This document shows positions 37,301-49,400 of a stretch of DNA of 64,000 bases, one piece after another. The notes under the pieces are model-generated. The model was not told the origin of the DNA and did no database searches. It saw only the letters and a list, made by a program, of their open reading frames with translations. The stretch spans positions 1 through 64,000 of the forward strand of contig ARYC01001165.1 of NCBI GenBank assembly GCA_000711775.1, written 5' to 3'. This DNA is from Oxytricha trifallax. Its lineage: Eukaryota; Ciliophora; Spirotrichea; Sporadotrichida; Oxytrichidae. The first letter of the stretch is position 1, and each line of letters begins with the position of its first letter. Both the position numbers and the translations under genes were made by a program.

Positions 37301-40300
37301 TATTTTTATCATTTCTAGACATATTTAATTTTATAAAATTTACTGCCTTTTAAATTCAATTCAATTTCACTATCAGATACAGACTAGTGAGTGTTTAAAA
37401 TGGAGTCAGAAAGGGCACTACTTCCTTCTTAATTTCTTAAATTTGGTATAATTATAAATATCAAAACTTAAATTATTATCTCTCAATTAAGATTTAAAAG
37501 ATTAATTTATTATTTATTATATTCTAGCTGACCCTTTAATAGTTTTGCCATGCTTCAACCCTGTTTCCATAGATCTTTACCTCATCGATTAAAAACATAA
37601 ATTTGTTTAAGATTTTTATTTTTAAGATTTCTTGCTTTACATTAAAGATGAAGGTGACAATGGCCTTCTAGACCTCCTCAAGAAATATCGCTTCTTTGCA
37701 GATTTTTACAATTTTTGTAAAATATATAATAAAATTGATTTTTTGACTGAATGAATATTTTTGTATGACAAATTTGATCTATGAGAAATATCCAAAATTC
37801 CAGAATTTCCAAGCTTTGAAGCTTATTTGAATTAAAAACATAAGTTGAAATTTAATTGTAAAAAAAATATGAATTCAGCACGCTTTCTCTCTATTTATTT
37901 CGAATATTTTGGCTTCATAGACATATCTCTGTATTCCTCTTCATCCATAAACTTTATAAATTAATAGAGTAATGAAATATTTATAAGCTGCTATATTATA
38001 ATGAGTAATAATAAATATTTGCATTATAACTAGAACTTAAAATTATACTTAATAAATATTTTTAATTAAAATTTGATAATAAATAGAGTAGTTTATTTAT
38101 TTCCTTTATGATGTTAAATTCTATAAGAAAAATCAGATATAAGGTTTTGAAATAATGTTTCTTACAAGATTGAAGTTAATCTAATTCAACTTTATTGAAA
38201 GTTTGTTGCATAACTTTTTCTAATAATGTTGGTTATGCAGGGGTTTTGGGGGATTTCCCTCCCATCATTAAAGGTGATTTATTTTTCATAAATGGAGATA
38301 AACAATTTAGATCATCCTGTTAGTTAGAATCGAGATTATTATATTGAAAATCCAATTTCAACTACTCATTAGGATTATTCTAACCTCCTTGTAAAATTCC
38401 TAAGTAATTGTGATTAAATTAATGCTTAATTTCTTCATCTAACTGTTTTATTAATAAAAATAGGCAAAAGTCACAAAAATCCCAAATACTTTTTTTTAAA
38501 TATACATAATGCTTTAATTTTTAGAAATAAAATATATTTTTTTTTAATAAATCAAAACGAATGTTTATTGATTTTTATTTTTTAAATTTAAACTTACCTT
38601 CGAATTATTTATATAAAATTTAATTACAAATATCTTTAAATTAAAAATTTCATCATCAATAAATACTTCTTAGAAAAAGTTTTTTATTAAATAATTTTTT
38701 TTACAAATACGTGATATTGATAAAATTTTCATATTTATTAATTGAAAAATCCTTGCAATCTAAATAATACAGTATATATTTTTTTAAATAAAAATTCCTG
38801 AATCTGAAATAAAAAATTGATTAAAAATAACTAAGCAAACTATATTTACAAGATGATATTATGATATTATCATAATCAAACCTAATTACTGTTTTATAAG
38901 TCTCCCGTTTTAGGCCTTTATATTATATATATAAAATTAAATGTTTCTTTATCAAATTCTTATTTAAACCATTCTTTATTATTTACAATTTATCAGAGTT
39001 TAAAAATCGTTATCCTTTATTTAAAATAGTAAATCAAATATTGTATATATTAATTTAATAATCGATACATATTCATATTTTCAATTTTTTAAATTTAAAT
39101 ATTTAAAGAAACAATTGTTTAAATTTATATTTTCTATTAACATTTAAAACAAAATCTTTTATAGCAATATTATTGTTATTTTTTAATTAACTAATAAAGC
39201 AAAATCATAAAAAGTAAAAATATAATAATTGTTCTGAACAAGACCTTCCCTTGTAATAAAATTTTTCAAATTATATGAAATACATATTCTTATGATTTTA
39301 ATCATGCTTTATCCTAAAAATAAATTGCCCTACGGGAAGCCACTGTCATTTATTTTTTTAATTTGATAAGTCTCACAACGTGCGTCGACTTTTATTAACA
39401 CATGCTTCTATATGAACCATTCAAAACCCCAAAACCCCTTAATGAGTTTTATATGTGTTTTGATTGATGAGGGTAATATTGGGGATTAGGGTTTATTTGA
39501 GCAAGGAAGCATCATTTTCACTCTAGTTATGAAATTTTGAAAATTAAATATGATCATTATTTTAATACTCAACTTATATTTTTTTAAATTTATATACATG
39601 TTATAGCATTTTTATTTGAAAAAGAAAAGTTTGAGTGACATACTTATTTCTTTTACATTTTTTTCATAAGTTATTACTTTTACTGATTGTTTTTATGAAT
39701 TTAGATGATTGCATCTTTTTAAAAATTTGGAATTTATGCACAAACATTTTTTAGGTTTTCACAATAAGATATTTTCAAAATCAATTCAACACTTTCATTT
39801 CTCTTAGCTTGTGTTCTTTATTATCATATTTTCAGCCAGTGGAAAAAAGTTTGGTAACATAAGTAAAAATTAAATGAAAAATATGTATAAAATAAGTGAT
39901 TTTAAGGTGATTGATATCCACAATCAAGTAATGATTTAGTTCCAGAAGTATTATAAATGGATATCAATCTTAAAATTTTGTATTTATAGTTTCTATTAAT
40001 TTTAGGACACCTATCAAATATGGGTATCTTATAGGAGATCAACCCTGTAAAGAGAAATGGAGAAAGTTTGCAAAAACTACAACAAATTTCAGAGACAGAT
40101 TTCCATTTTAACCAATTAAATTCCATTAAACTAGTACTAAATTTGTATTAATTTAATTAGTACCGGTACTAAATTTGTTTAATTTTAATTGGTACCAATT
40201 TAATAGTACTAAAACTTAATTAGTACCTAGTTTTAAACTAATGAGGTTTTAATGGAAAAGTTCCAAAATAGTTCAAAACCTAATTGGTACCAGTACCAAT

Positions 40301-43300
40301 TTGAATTTTTTCTAAGTTAGTACCCAAGCATTAAAAAAAAATGGAGTTCCTAAGAATTAAAAGAATATGCTTTCATAAAATTAGCTATTCTAATTAAATA
40401 AGCAAAGCAAACAGTAAATGAACTATCATTAACAATTTCGTAATGAAATAATTTCTACATAGCATTTATGTATAAGTAGTGATGATAAAAAATAAAATAT
40501 CAAAGATCTCAACCATGAAAATAATAAATTACATTGAATCAAACAACAAAAATGAAACAAATCAAAAAAAACCCTAATCCCCAACATTACCCTCATCAAT
40601 CAAAACACATATAAAACTCATTAAGGGGTTTTGGGGTTTTGATTAAAAATCATTTAATTTTGAATATATTTAATTTTATTTAAATTATCTAATAACACTA
40701 ACACTAATATTATTATTATATAGATTTTTATCTCTACTAAGAGTTTGTTTCAACAATATTTCTTCAAAATAAAATGATGAAATCTTTTAACTTTTGTATA
40801 AAATTTGTTTTCAGATCTTTATTATTTTGAAATCAATTTTAATAACTTTAACAATAACTAAATATTTTATTCAAAATGTTAATGATAAAAAAGTTTATTC
40901 TTTTATTTAAATAATTTAATATAATTATCATTATACCCTTAGTTCAATGACTTATTTTTTTAAATTCATTACAAATTTAATAAGTTGTTGATTCTCAAAA
41001 CATCAAATGAAAAACATCATAGAGTTGAAATTTATCAAAATATATTAGCTCAATAGATTTAATTATTTTCAGTTCGAATAAAAAAGACTAATAAATATTT
41101 TATTATTTTTACCATTAAAGATTTAAAATTCATTTTAAAACAAGGTAAACTTATTTATAAATTTGCATATTAAAATAGGTAAGTATTAAATAAAGATATA
41201 TTGGTATAGGCTAACTATTTCTTGAAGTTTAGGCATAATAAGCTCTTTTAAAATTTATAATTATTATTTTAAAATGATTCTTTTTTCATGAGAAGATATA
41301 GAGGGTTTATATTTTGTAAATGATATGCAATGATGTATGGACCCTAAAAAAAGAAGTAATTTATATAATTGATATAAAACAGAATTCAATTCATCAAAGT
41401 TTAATTAAATGAATAATGCATATTAATAAAAAATAAAATGAAATAATTGAATTAAATTGTGACTTTTATATGATATTTTATAAGAAAAATACTCTTAAGC
41501 ATAAAATTATTAAATAATTTAGTAAGATCTGAAACACATTTTATACAAAAGTTAAAAAGTTTTATCATTTTATTTTGAAGAAATATGTTGAAACAAAACT
41601 ATAGTAGAGATAAAAATCTATAAAAATAATATTAGTGTTAGGTTATTAATAGATAATTAAAATAAAAATAAAGACACTCAAAAATATAATGCATTTGTAA
41701 TGGTTCATATAGAAGCATGTGTCAATAAAAGTCGACGGACGAAGTGAAACTTATCAAATTAAAAATAAATAACAGTAATTCCCGGAGGGCAATATTTTTT
41801 AAAGATAAAGCATGATTAAAATCATAAAAATATGTTTTTCATATAATTTGAAAAATTTAATTATAAGGGGGGGTAGGAGGGAGAGGAGGAGGGGTGCCTT
41901 GGTCAGAACAATTATTATATTTTCACAAACTAAGATTTTGCTTGATTAGTTAATTTAAACCAAAATATGTTTTGATGGATAAAAAAAATCAGTTTAGATT
42001 CTAATAAAGAGAAACAGCAAATTTTATTGAATAGATTTTAAAATTATTGCAATTTTTGTTGACTCCATGTTGATTTTTAAGCTAATTTAATGTATATTTA
42101 ATATTTTTATTTAATTAACATGTGTAATTAAATTGTGAGATTTAGATAAATAAAAATGTTATCATATATGATTAATGAGTCAATGATATGTAAATTTTTG
42201 ACCATTCTAATAAGATATATTTGTTTACAAAAGAACATTATTAAGCACCCTAATAGTTCATTTATAATAATTTATCATCTAATAATTTTTATTTAGAATA
42301 ATATTCTTAGAGTACTAAGAATTTCTCATATAAATTGTTCACTCTATCTAGATTTAAGTATATTCTATCTATGTTTGAATCCTTAATTATACTATATTTA
42401 TAGTGTGCATAATAAATAAATTTTGAAATTTATTTATACATAGAATTTTTATTAAAATGCTTAAGATATAAAAAAAAATACTCGAACATGCTGTAAAAAG
42501 CTATTGCTTTTTTAACCATTTCTGAATGAATTGATAATAGGTAAATTTTACAAAATTAAAAATAAATTATTAATTTATATTCAAACCCCATAGATCAATT
42601 AAGAAGCGAAAATTAGAGTTAAGAACAATTAAATTAAGACTTAAATATTATTGGCGCATATAATGTTTGGGCTAATTATTAAAACTATTGACTCGATTAA
42701 TTGTCCTTATAAGAAAAAAACAATCTGGGTGTTTAAATTTTATTTGAGCCTAATGATATTTATTTTCAGCCAATAATTATTAATTTTTAATTGAATTGTT
42801 CTTAACTTCAATTATCATGACTTAATTGATCTCTGGGGTTTTATAATAAATACGACATGATCATATAAATTAACAAAAATAAATCAAGTAATCTTTTTGC
42901 TAAAGGATTAAAAATAATACTGCGAAAAAATAAACTAAAATTATTTTGCTAATAAGTTTAAAAATTAAAGTATTATAAAAATTAATATTTAATGATTTTT
43001 TGAGTTTACAAATTATCATTAAATTCGAAAAACTCTTATAAAGATTTATTTTTTAATTAATTTTTCAAAAATAATTCATTTTTGCAATTTGAATTATAAA
43101 AATCATGTTTTTAAAATAATCCTTTATTTCTCATTAAGAATCATCTCAAATAATCTAATCATATCACTATTAATATATTAGGTTAACGATAGTTTATAGG
43201 TTCAATTATAATAAATTAAATAGTAAGTTGAACTTTTTGTGTGACTGGGGTGTTATTAATGGGTATACATTCTAAGATCAACAGCTTATTATTAAGCAAA

Positions 43301-44583
43301 ATATAAATAATAACCTGGTAAATGGAAAAATATCAAAATTATCTTATTTTTTTAATTAACTACTTTTTTTATTGTTCATATATTTCCTTTGCTTTTATTG
43401 AAATGCTTACATAAATTTCACAAATCTTTGTTTTTTATTCTATTTGCATATAATTTTCACAACAATAAAATAAAAATTATTTTTTTGCAGATTATTTGTA
43501 AAGCAAACAAAAAATCATATGGAAAGCTGTGTCCTCATTAAGATATTATCCAATATAGTTGGAATTTATGCTTAATAATACTTGAATTAAAAAATTGATT
43601 TAACTTAGCAAAAAGGCTTATAAATTTAAAGCTACTGAATTTTTTCACCTATCCATAATATTTTTTTGAATTTTTAATGCTGTGTTTAATTAAAAAAATA
43701 AACTGACTTCATAGAACTAATAGCTCTTTATATTAAAAATAAGGTTTTCCATATAAGATCTTTTCTTTCTACTTTTTTAGAAACTTATTTTAAATAAATA
43801 TAATTTTTTATTTCCATTATCTGAAAAAATCTTTTTAATATTAGAACCAATTTCTTGACTTATCTTCTTTTTCTAAACTCCTATTAGTTTGGAATTTATG
43901 CTCTTTTTTATAGGAGAAAGTATATTTTCATAGCTTGACTGGACAATTTATAATCATAAAAGTAAATTAAATTCACAAAATATTATATTAATTTGAGGTA
44001 TTTGGATTTGTATTAATTTTGGTTCTTGATAAATTTAATAAAGAAACATGTCTATATATTTATAATGATCAACATTCTCGATTTTTATATTACCGTTATT
44101 TTAATTTAACTTCTAGGTATCATTTAATTAAGCCTCTATTGTCTTTTCAATATTCTCATCTATTTTCATAAGTCCTTTATACAATAAAAATGAATATTTG
44201 TTAAGAGTATTGTCGTTAATGGGAGGGGCAAGATTACTCTAATTTATCGGTTATTTAAACACTGAATAAAATTAGTCCATCTAACTCGAATGGTTCTTAA
44301 GAATGTTCAATTTTATATTTTAATTAAAGCTAAGTAAGCTATTAATTTTAATCAACTTAGGTGATTCTTGAACAAGATTACTCTTTCTAGAGATTTAGTT
44401 ATTTAAATCCAAATTATTTTTGAAATAATTGTGAACCATTGGGATGTAATTGCTTCTTGGTCCAGATGCTGGAGAAGCAGACATTTTTTCGATCTCAAAA
44501 TCTGCAACATTTTAATTATTGTCTTGCTTCAATTATTAGCAATTATAATTAAAACTATCTTTGGAATCTTCGAGAAACTGCAT
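31309..44583 (-). CDS. Large unknown protein, locus A of a colinear duplicate pair
   Basis: A minus-strand locus spread over 13 kb in many MDSs. Blocks in order: MQFLEDSKDSFNYN (44583), TLNKYSFLLYKGLMKIDENI (about 44200), SPIKKSINSKLIGVQKKK (43910), IKQLDEEIKHQFNHNYLGIL and TLLEKVMQQTFNKVELDQL (38460-38160), EEEYRDMSMKPKYSKQIERK (about 37940), KICKEAIFLEEVQKAIV (37700), GNRVEAWQNYQRVSQN (37570), SDSILNTHQSVSDSEIELN (37410), DISAMSVDFSQDKNKRQSRK (36950), FSDQYFSVIDLDQSKKATKN (35870), FFQTQEQQQSPRKSDQRSR (35370), LEVKNYGGYSKFMLSNPNQ (35160), VSPFSLQRLQRNVN (34600), METLSPIKIETRLNKF (33369), NVLIEEIYKKFPFEL (about 32140), FNNDMNHIAMNIFETFTIFD (31820), then LRQENIDRKLDEIEQQLEKL ending FRETSF at TGA 31309-31311. 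Mostly polar, with a C-terminal coiled coil. Blocks recur in the same order at 58-64 kb. That these all form one gene is inferred from order, strand and the paralogue. No known domain. Confidence 0.55.
31470..31772 (-). other. IES, pointer GATT
   Basis: Excision of 299 bp joins NIFETFTIFDYVD to LRQENIDRKLDEIEQ in frame. The pointer is short (4 bp), so moderate support. Confidence 0.6.
33870..34270 (+). pseudogene. TBE transposase relic with catalytic segment deleted
   Basis: Nucleotide-level match to 48585-49245 of the full TBE: same stretches CCAATATTTATAGAAGAAAT, ATCAAGTTCATACACGCTGA and TTAAACATAACTCCTGTATA. About 260 bp are missing, between the first catalytic Asp (HADE) and the KKAYEELN motif, which removes the second catalytic Asp (VDNLS). 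The conserved Glu context is altered (NGIEF replaced by MELDS). No telomeric-repeat ends are nearby. It lies in an IES of locus A and opposite to its coding strand. Confidence 0.88.
36322..36352. repeat. (TA)n microsatellite
   Basis: About 12 TA units within AT-rich spacer of locus A. Confidence 0.9.
39422..40641. mobile_element. TBE-derived MITE copy 2 (1220 bp)
   Basis: Ends are CAAAACCCCAAAACCCC inverted repeats and the flanks are ATT on both sides (39419-39421 and 40642-40644), a 3-bp target duplication of the ANT type known for TBE elements. The same position in the opposite arm of the surrounding palindrome reads with a single ATT, i.e. a preserved empty site. Very similar to the copy at 28203-29420 along its whole length. 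No intact reading frame; the interior matches the TBE segment near 50.2-50.5 kb. Confidence 0.93.
41867..41894 (+). repeat. G-rich tract, G-quadruplex candidate
   Basis: A run of seven G followed by GG/GGG/GGGG blocks separated by A or TA, in otherwise AT-rich DNA. The partner arm of the inverted repeat lacks it (only CTTCCCTT there), so it arose or expanded after the arms formed. Confidence 0.7.
42578..42845. repeat. Palindromic element family 2, copy a (about 265 bp)
   Basis: Inverted arms begin AAACCCCATAGATCAATTAAG and read ...AGAACAATTAAATTAA..., meeting the reverse complement that ends GATCTCTGGGGTTT. The loop is AT-rich and unrelated to copy b. No frame. It lies in the long interval between MDSs of locus A. 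Confidence 0.8.
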
Positions 44584-44592
44584 CCTTGATTT

Positions 44593-44607
44593 AAAACCCC
44601 AAAAACC
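44593..44607 (+). other. Isolated C4A4-like tract just upstream of locus A start
   Basis: AAAACCCCAAAAACC lies about 10 bases upstream (on the minus strand) of the locus A start codon at 44583. It resembles one and a half telomere units or a TBE end, but no element follows it. Confidence 0.5.
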
Positions 44608-45996
44608 ATTCAACTTAATTGTTTTTATTATATAATAAATCCAATGCATGCTCTATTTTAATTAGAAAGCAGACGATGCAAAAGAAAATGATTTAATGTA
44701 ATTATTAGTATATTTAAAAAAATGTTTTATTTTAATAGAATAAATACTTAAGAGTACTTGCTCAACTGTTAAACATTTATTACATTTTAAAACTATAATT
44801 TGTATATTATTTATTTATCTTTACTATTCGTAATTAGATTACTTACTAAAGAATATAACTAATATTCTTTTTCTTCAATAATTGTCAACTTACAATATTT
44901 TCTCGTTTATTAACTCTATTTATACTCTACCATCTCTTAAAAGATTTTAAATTTTTAGAAAAATTTCAAGTTAAGACACTAAAACTAAATAAAGAATATT
45001 TTAAATAAATAATTATTACTGAAAGAAGTGTTAAAGTAAAATATGTTATTTTTTGGTTTTTTGTTTCTAAATTAAATATCATTTAATGGGCAACTTTTAA
45101 ATATTTTTGTAAAAATAAGTATCTTATAATGATATTTATTTAAAAATTGGCGAATTCTCATATTACCTTGAGCTTGAAATGCTTCTGTTTATAGTATATT
45201 TGATCTAAATAATATATACCCGTGCTTGCATTTAAAGTTTAAATGGAAGAATTTATTTTCAAGCTTCTAATTATATATAATCTTTCTATTACTCAACCTC
45301 GATTAAAAGCTAACATTTTTAATAATTTTAGAACATTTATAATCAGACCTGTAATTATTAAAGTTTTCACTCATAAAAACATTCTGATTTTATGACTTTT
45401 TTTTAAATAAATTATTTTTACTCATGAATTTTTTCATTTAGAAGGAATTCTACAATAGTTACAGGATTAGTGTAATTTCAAACTAGGTTTTTTATAGTAA
45501 ATCTCAATTTACATCAATTGCATGATTTAGTATTTTAATATAATATGTGTAGAAATATTGTTCAATTATTCTATCACGATTAAATATATGCTAAGTTTGT
45601 TTATATAATATTATAATAACAAAATTTATAAGCGAAAAATTCTTCTATTTTTCTGAAAATACAAACTTCTTCCAATTTCACTATGTTTTTTTTAATAAGC
45701 ATTAAATTTCTTTGCATATGAAATAAATACACTAAATTCAACAGTTTATGGTTGATAAATATTCAGGATCATATTTGTTAGAAGCATTACTTTTATGTCA
45801 CAATTACTTTTTAATTCATAAAAGAAAGTTTTCTACCTAATTTATAATCCTTTACTCTAATTTTGCCGCTTCTCTCTATATTTAAACATTTTTAACCACA
45901 AATTTTATTTATAAACTCTCAATATTTACTACTTTTAAAGCTTTTCTAATACAATTTTTATAATCCCAATTAAGTATGCTTATTTATTATCATATT
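44608..45996. other. AT-rich region, possible 3' MDSs of the K+ channel gene
   Basis: Mostly AT-rich. On the minus strand a frame stays open (TGA only as stop) from about 45970 to about 45440, with pieces such as KKHSEIGRSLYFQKNRRIF. This could be the C-terminal end of the K+ channel gene beyond the palindrome at 45997-46415, but I see no conserved motif to prove it. Confidence 0.3.
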
Positions 45997-46415
45997 ATTG
46001 TAGGAATACATTTGATTAGGGAAAAATTAATTAAATTTAAATTGATTAAAATATAATTCGTAGAAGTTAACTTTCTGGAAACCTAGACAATATGGTACTT
46101 GTTCGATAGAGAATTAAAAATCAGCTGGACTTTACTATTGGCGGTACCCCTCTATCGCATCATAGAAGCGAGATAAATCGACTTTAATTTTGAGTGATTT
46201 GTTTAGTTGAATTTAATGCCAAAATTAAAGTCGAGTTATCTCGCTTCAATGATGCGATAGAGGGGTACCGCCAATAGTAAAGTCCAGCTGATTTTGAATT
46301 CTCTATCGAACAAGTACCATATTGTCTAGGTTTCCAGAAAGTTAACTGCCACGAATTATATTTTAATCAATTTAAATTTAATTAATTTTTCCCTAATCAA
46401 ATGTATTCCTACAAT
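45997..46415. mobile_element. Fold-back palindrome family 1, copy a (419 bp)
   Basis: Near-perfect inverted arms of about 195 bp around a short loop. Ends are ATTGTAGGAATACATTTGA. The core holds CTCTATCGAA, GGCGGTACC and TCGCATC boxes in both arms. Flanked by ATT on both sides (45994-45996, 46416-46418). No coding capacity. It abuts the last recognised MDS of the K+ channel gene, so probably lies in an IES. Confidence 0.9.
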
Positions 46416-46419
46416 ATTA

Positions 46420-49400
46420 TAAATCTTCAATTGTTAAATGATTTTTGGTATTTGATTGTTGTCCTTCCATTTGACTTAGTTTCACTAGTTCTTAATAAAT
46501 ATAAATATTTATAAAACAAAATATCTTGCTTAACTCTAACTTTTACTCTCTTCATCCTATTTTGTCCTTGAAAAAGCACTCTTGATGTTATTTTTAACTT
46601 TAGAGAGCAGACTTGTCCTTTCCTCTTCTGGCTTTTTGAAGATACCAAAGTCAAAATGACCAGTTAAAGCCAATGCTGTTTTGGCTTATAGTGCTTTTTG
46701 TAACTCTGCTTCTTTCTCTCTTTTATTGGCTTTATCAATAAAATCATAGAATTTTATTTTAATAAGTTGTAGATGATAATTTCTTTTCTTTCTTGCATCT
46801 AAAATCATCTACAATAAGTTAATTTGATAAATTTCAATTAAAACTATTCAGTTTTTCTCTTGCTTGACGAAAGATTTTTCAAAATTCTTATCAACTTTCA
46901 GTATCAAAATATTCAAATGTGTTAAAGCTATAGCTTTACATACTCTAGGCAACTAAAGAGATGAATAAAATTAAAATAAATATTCTAATTACATTCAAAA
47001 GTGAATCACAATCTCCAAACATACTTCCCGTTTCATATTTAGCAAATAAAACTCCATCGATTAAGTGATTTACATTATAGTTGCTTATTTATTATAAGTT
47101 CTTAAATTTTTATGAATTTAATATTAAGTTTTTAGAAATTTTTACAAATGAAGAATCAATAATAATTTTTATACAGAATTATTTTTTTTAAAAGAATTAA
47201 ACATATATTTAAAGGATATATCGTCAGCCAATAATTAGTTAATCTTTGAAGAATAGAAAATTTTAAATATATTTATATATTAATGATTCAAATATTCTGA
47301 CTAGATTTATTAAAATATTTGCCAAATGTTTGGTGAAATTCCAATTTAAAATTATTTAGAAATATTTTCACTTCTAAAATAGCATTTTACGAAGATAATT
47401 TTAGTTAGTTTTAGAAATTAGGAAGATAAAATTACAAATTATAAAAAGAGTTAATTAATCAAATAATGATGACGATTAAAATAATATTCATGAATACTCT
47501 TTAGTATTTATTTTCATTTATAACTGAGATGATTATTAAGGGACAATTGCAATTATTTTGCTATTTGATAAATGAAAAATATGTTTTTAAAAAATTGATT
47601 AAAAGATTATTTATGTTTTTTTAAAAAACTTAAAACTGATAAAAAACTTTTTGAAATTATAATTAGATATACCATGCACTTGCATTAATTACTTGTAAAA
47701 TATAACAAAGTCAAATAAAAATAGAGATACTTATAAAACCTATTAGTCAATTAAGAACGAAGATTAGGAGATAAGAACAATTAAATTAAAATATAATTAT
47801 TATTGGCTGAAATTAAATATAATTAGGCTAAAAACAAATTTACGCACCCTGATTGGTTTATTTTATAGAGACAATTAATCGAGCCAATGGTTTTAATAAT
47901 TAGCCAAAAGTTAATTAATTTGCGCCAATAATAATTATATTTTAATTTAATTGTTCTTATCTCCTAATCTTCGTTCTTAATTGACTAATGGGGTTTTATA
48001 TCCAAATAGCATATAATTTTTCATTAAACTAAATTATGTACTTTGAACATAAGCTAAAAATGAAATTTACAATAATACTTAATATTTAAAATTTAGGTTT
48101 TTTAAAATGGGTATCCTTTGCCTGAATAAAGTCTGATTCAAAACCCCAAAACCCCTTAGTGAGGTTTATAAGTGCTTTGATTTGTAGGGTATTGTTGGGG
48201 TCTTATTGGGGTTAGTAGAGAAATTAGGCCAATTTGCAATATGAGAAATAGAAATTAGCGAAATTTAGGGTCTATATATGATGAGAAATATTTAGATTTA
48301 CTGCTTAAGCTTAGGTATGGTACGAGTATTAATATAGATTAAGTCAAACCAGTACTGAATTATGCAGCTATAGCAAAGCTCTTACACAAGAGTGCCTCTA
48401 CTGTTAGGTATCACTGCATGTTAGCTGTTTAGCATTTTAATTCAGGCACTTGAAAGCATCCTGCAAGAAAATAAAAGTTCTCACAGCACCATATTGACTA
48501 TCCTCTGCGACTCGAAGACTTTGAAGTATTGGGCACACTTTCCATTAGACTAGCGAGCTGTGATGTTTCATCGCAAGTTTCCTGACATGCGTATCTCTCC
48601 TTAGACTATAGCCAATATTTATAGAAGAAATGGTATTACTTTCAAGACTGTCAACAGAGTGAAGAGAGTGATTGATTTTACAGTGCCATTTTATAGTAAT
48701 AATTTAAACTATATATATGATTAAATGCAGAGGGCTATTACTAATTACATCAAGTTCATACACGCTGATGAAGCTGTATTCACCTTCAACACTTTTATTA
48801 ATTAGTCTTGGTATAAGAAGTATGATAATATAGAAGTTTATGACTAAAAAGTGAAGGTAGTCACCCATGCAATATTAGCTGGTATAAGTGAAGATTCAGG
48901 CTTAGAGAGTTATGTTTTTCACCCTCGCTCTATTAAGCGAGAGTAGTATATAGAGTTCCTACATAAACTCAGAGAGAAGTATAGTAACCAAGAAATCATC
49001 CTGTTTGTTGATAACCTTTCAGTTCATAAGACTAAGGAGTCTAAGAAAGCTTATGAAGAGTTAAACATAACTCCTGTATACAACGTTCCTTATAGCCCCT
49101 AATTTAATGGAATCGAATTCTACTGGAGCTAAATCAAGACTCACTACAAGAAGCTGCTGCTGTATCATCTTATGCATGACTTGCCCATCGATACAGTTGA
49201 CTTAATTCGAAGCAGCTGTAAGAGAGTGAGCATAGATAAGACAACAATTTGTGCTAGAGAGGGAAGAATGATGTTTATAAATAAGTTTTAGATTTAAACG
49301 AATGAATATATTCACATATTAAATTAACCCAGAAAGGGATTTGGCTTCTCTTTCTTCTCCTCTTCTTATGGCTTGCTAGGCATGTTTCTTCTCTTAGTGC

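Larger units (their letters stand above)
39180..41975. repeat. Large inverted repeat with MITE nested in left arm
   Basis: The left arm (39180-39421 plus 40645-40822) matches the reverse complement of the right arm (41518-41975) over about 420 bp, with roughly 10-15 percent differences by eye. Shared landmarks include AATAATTGTTCTGA and TTTTTATCTCTACTA. The left arm is split by the second MITE; the right arm keeps the uninterrupted site. About 700 bp of unpaired AT-rich sequence separates the arms. No frame is conserved. It sits between MDS blocks of locus A, so it is probably inside an IES. Confidence 0.85.

Noticed and set aside
37620..37980. Plus-strand frame with IKDEGDNGLLDLLKKYRFF and YFGFIDISLYSSSS, seemingly a gene nested in locus A
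   Set aside because: The minus strand of the same bases gives KICKEAIFLEEVQKAIV and YRDMSMKPKYSKQIERKR, matching locus B blocks in order; the plus reading is the reverse image, and its apparent paralogue at 62.3-62.5 kb has the same explanation.
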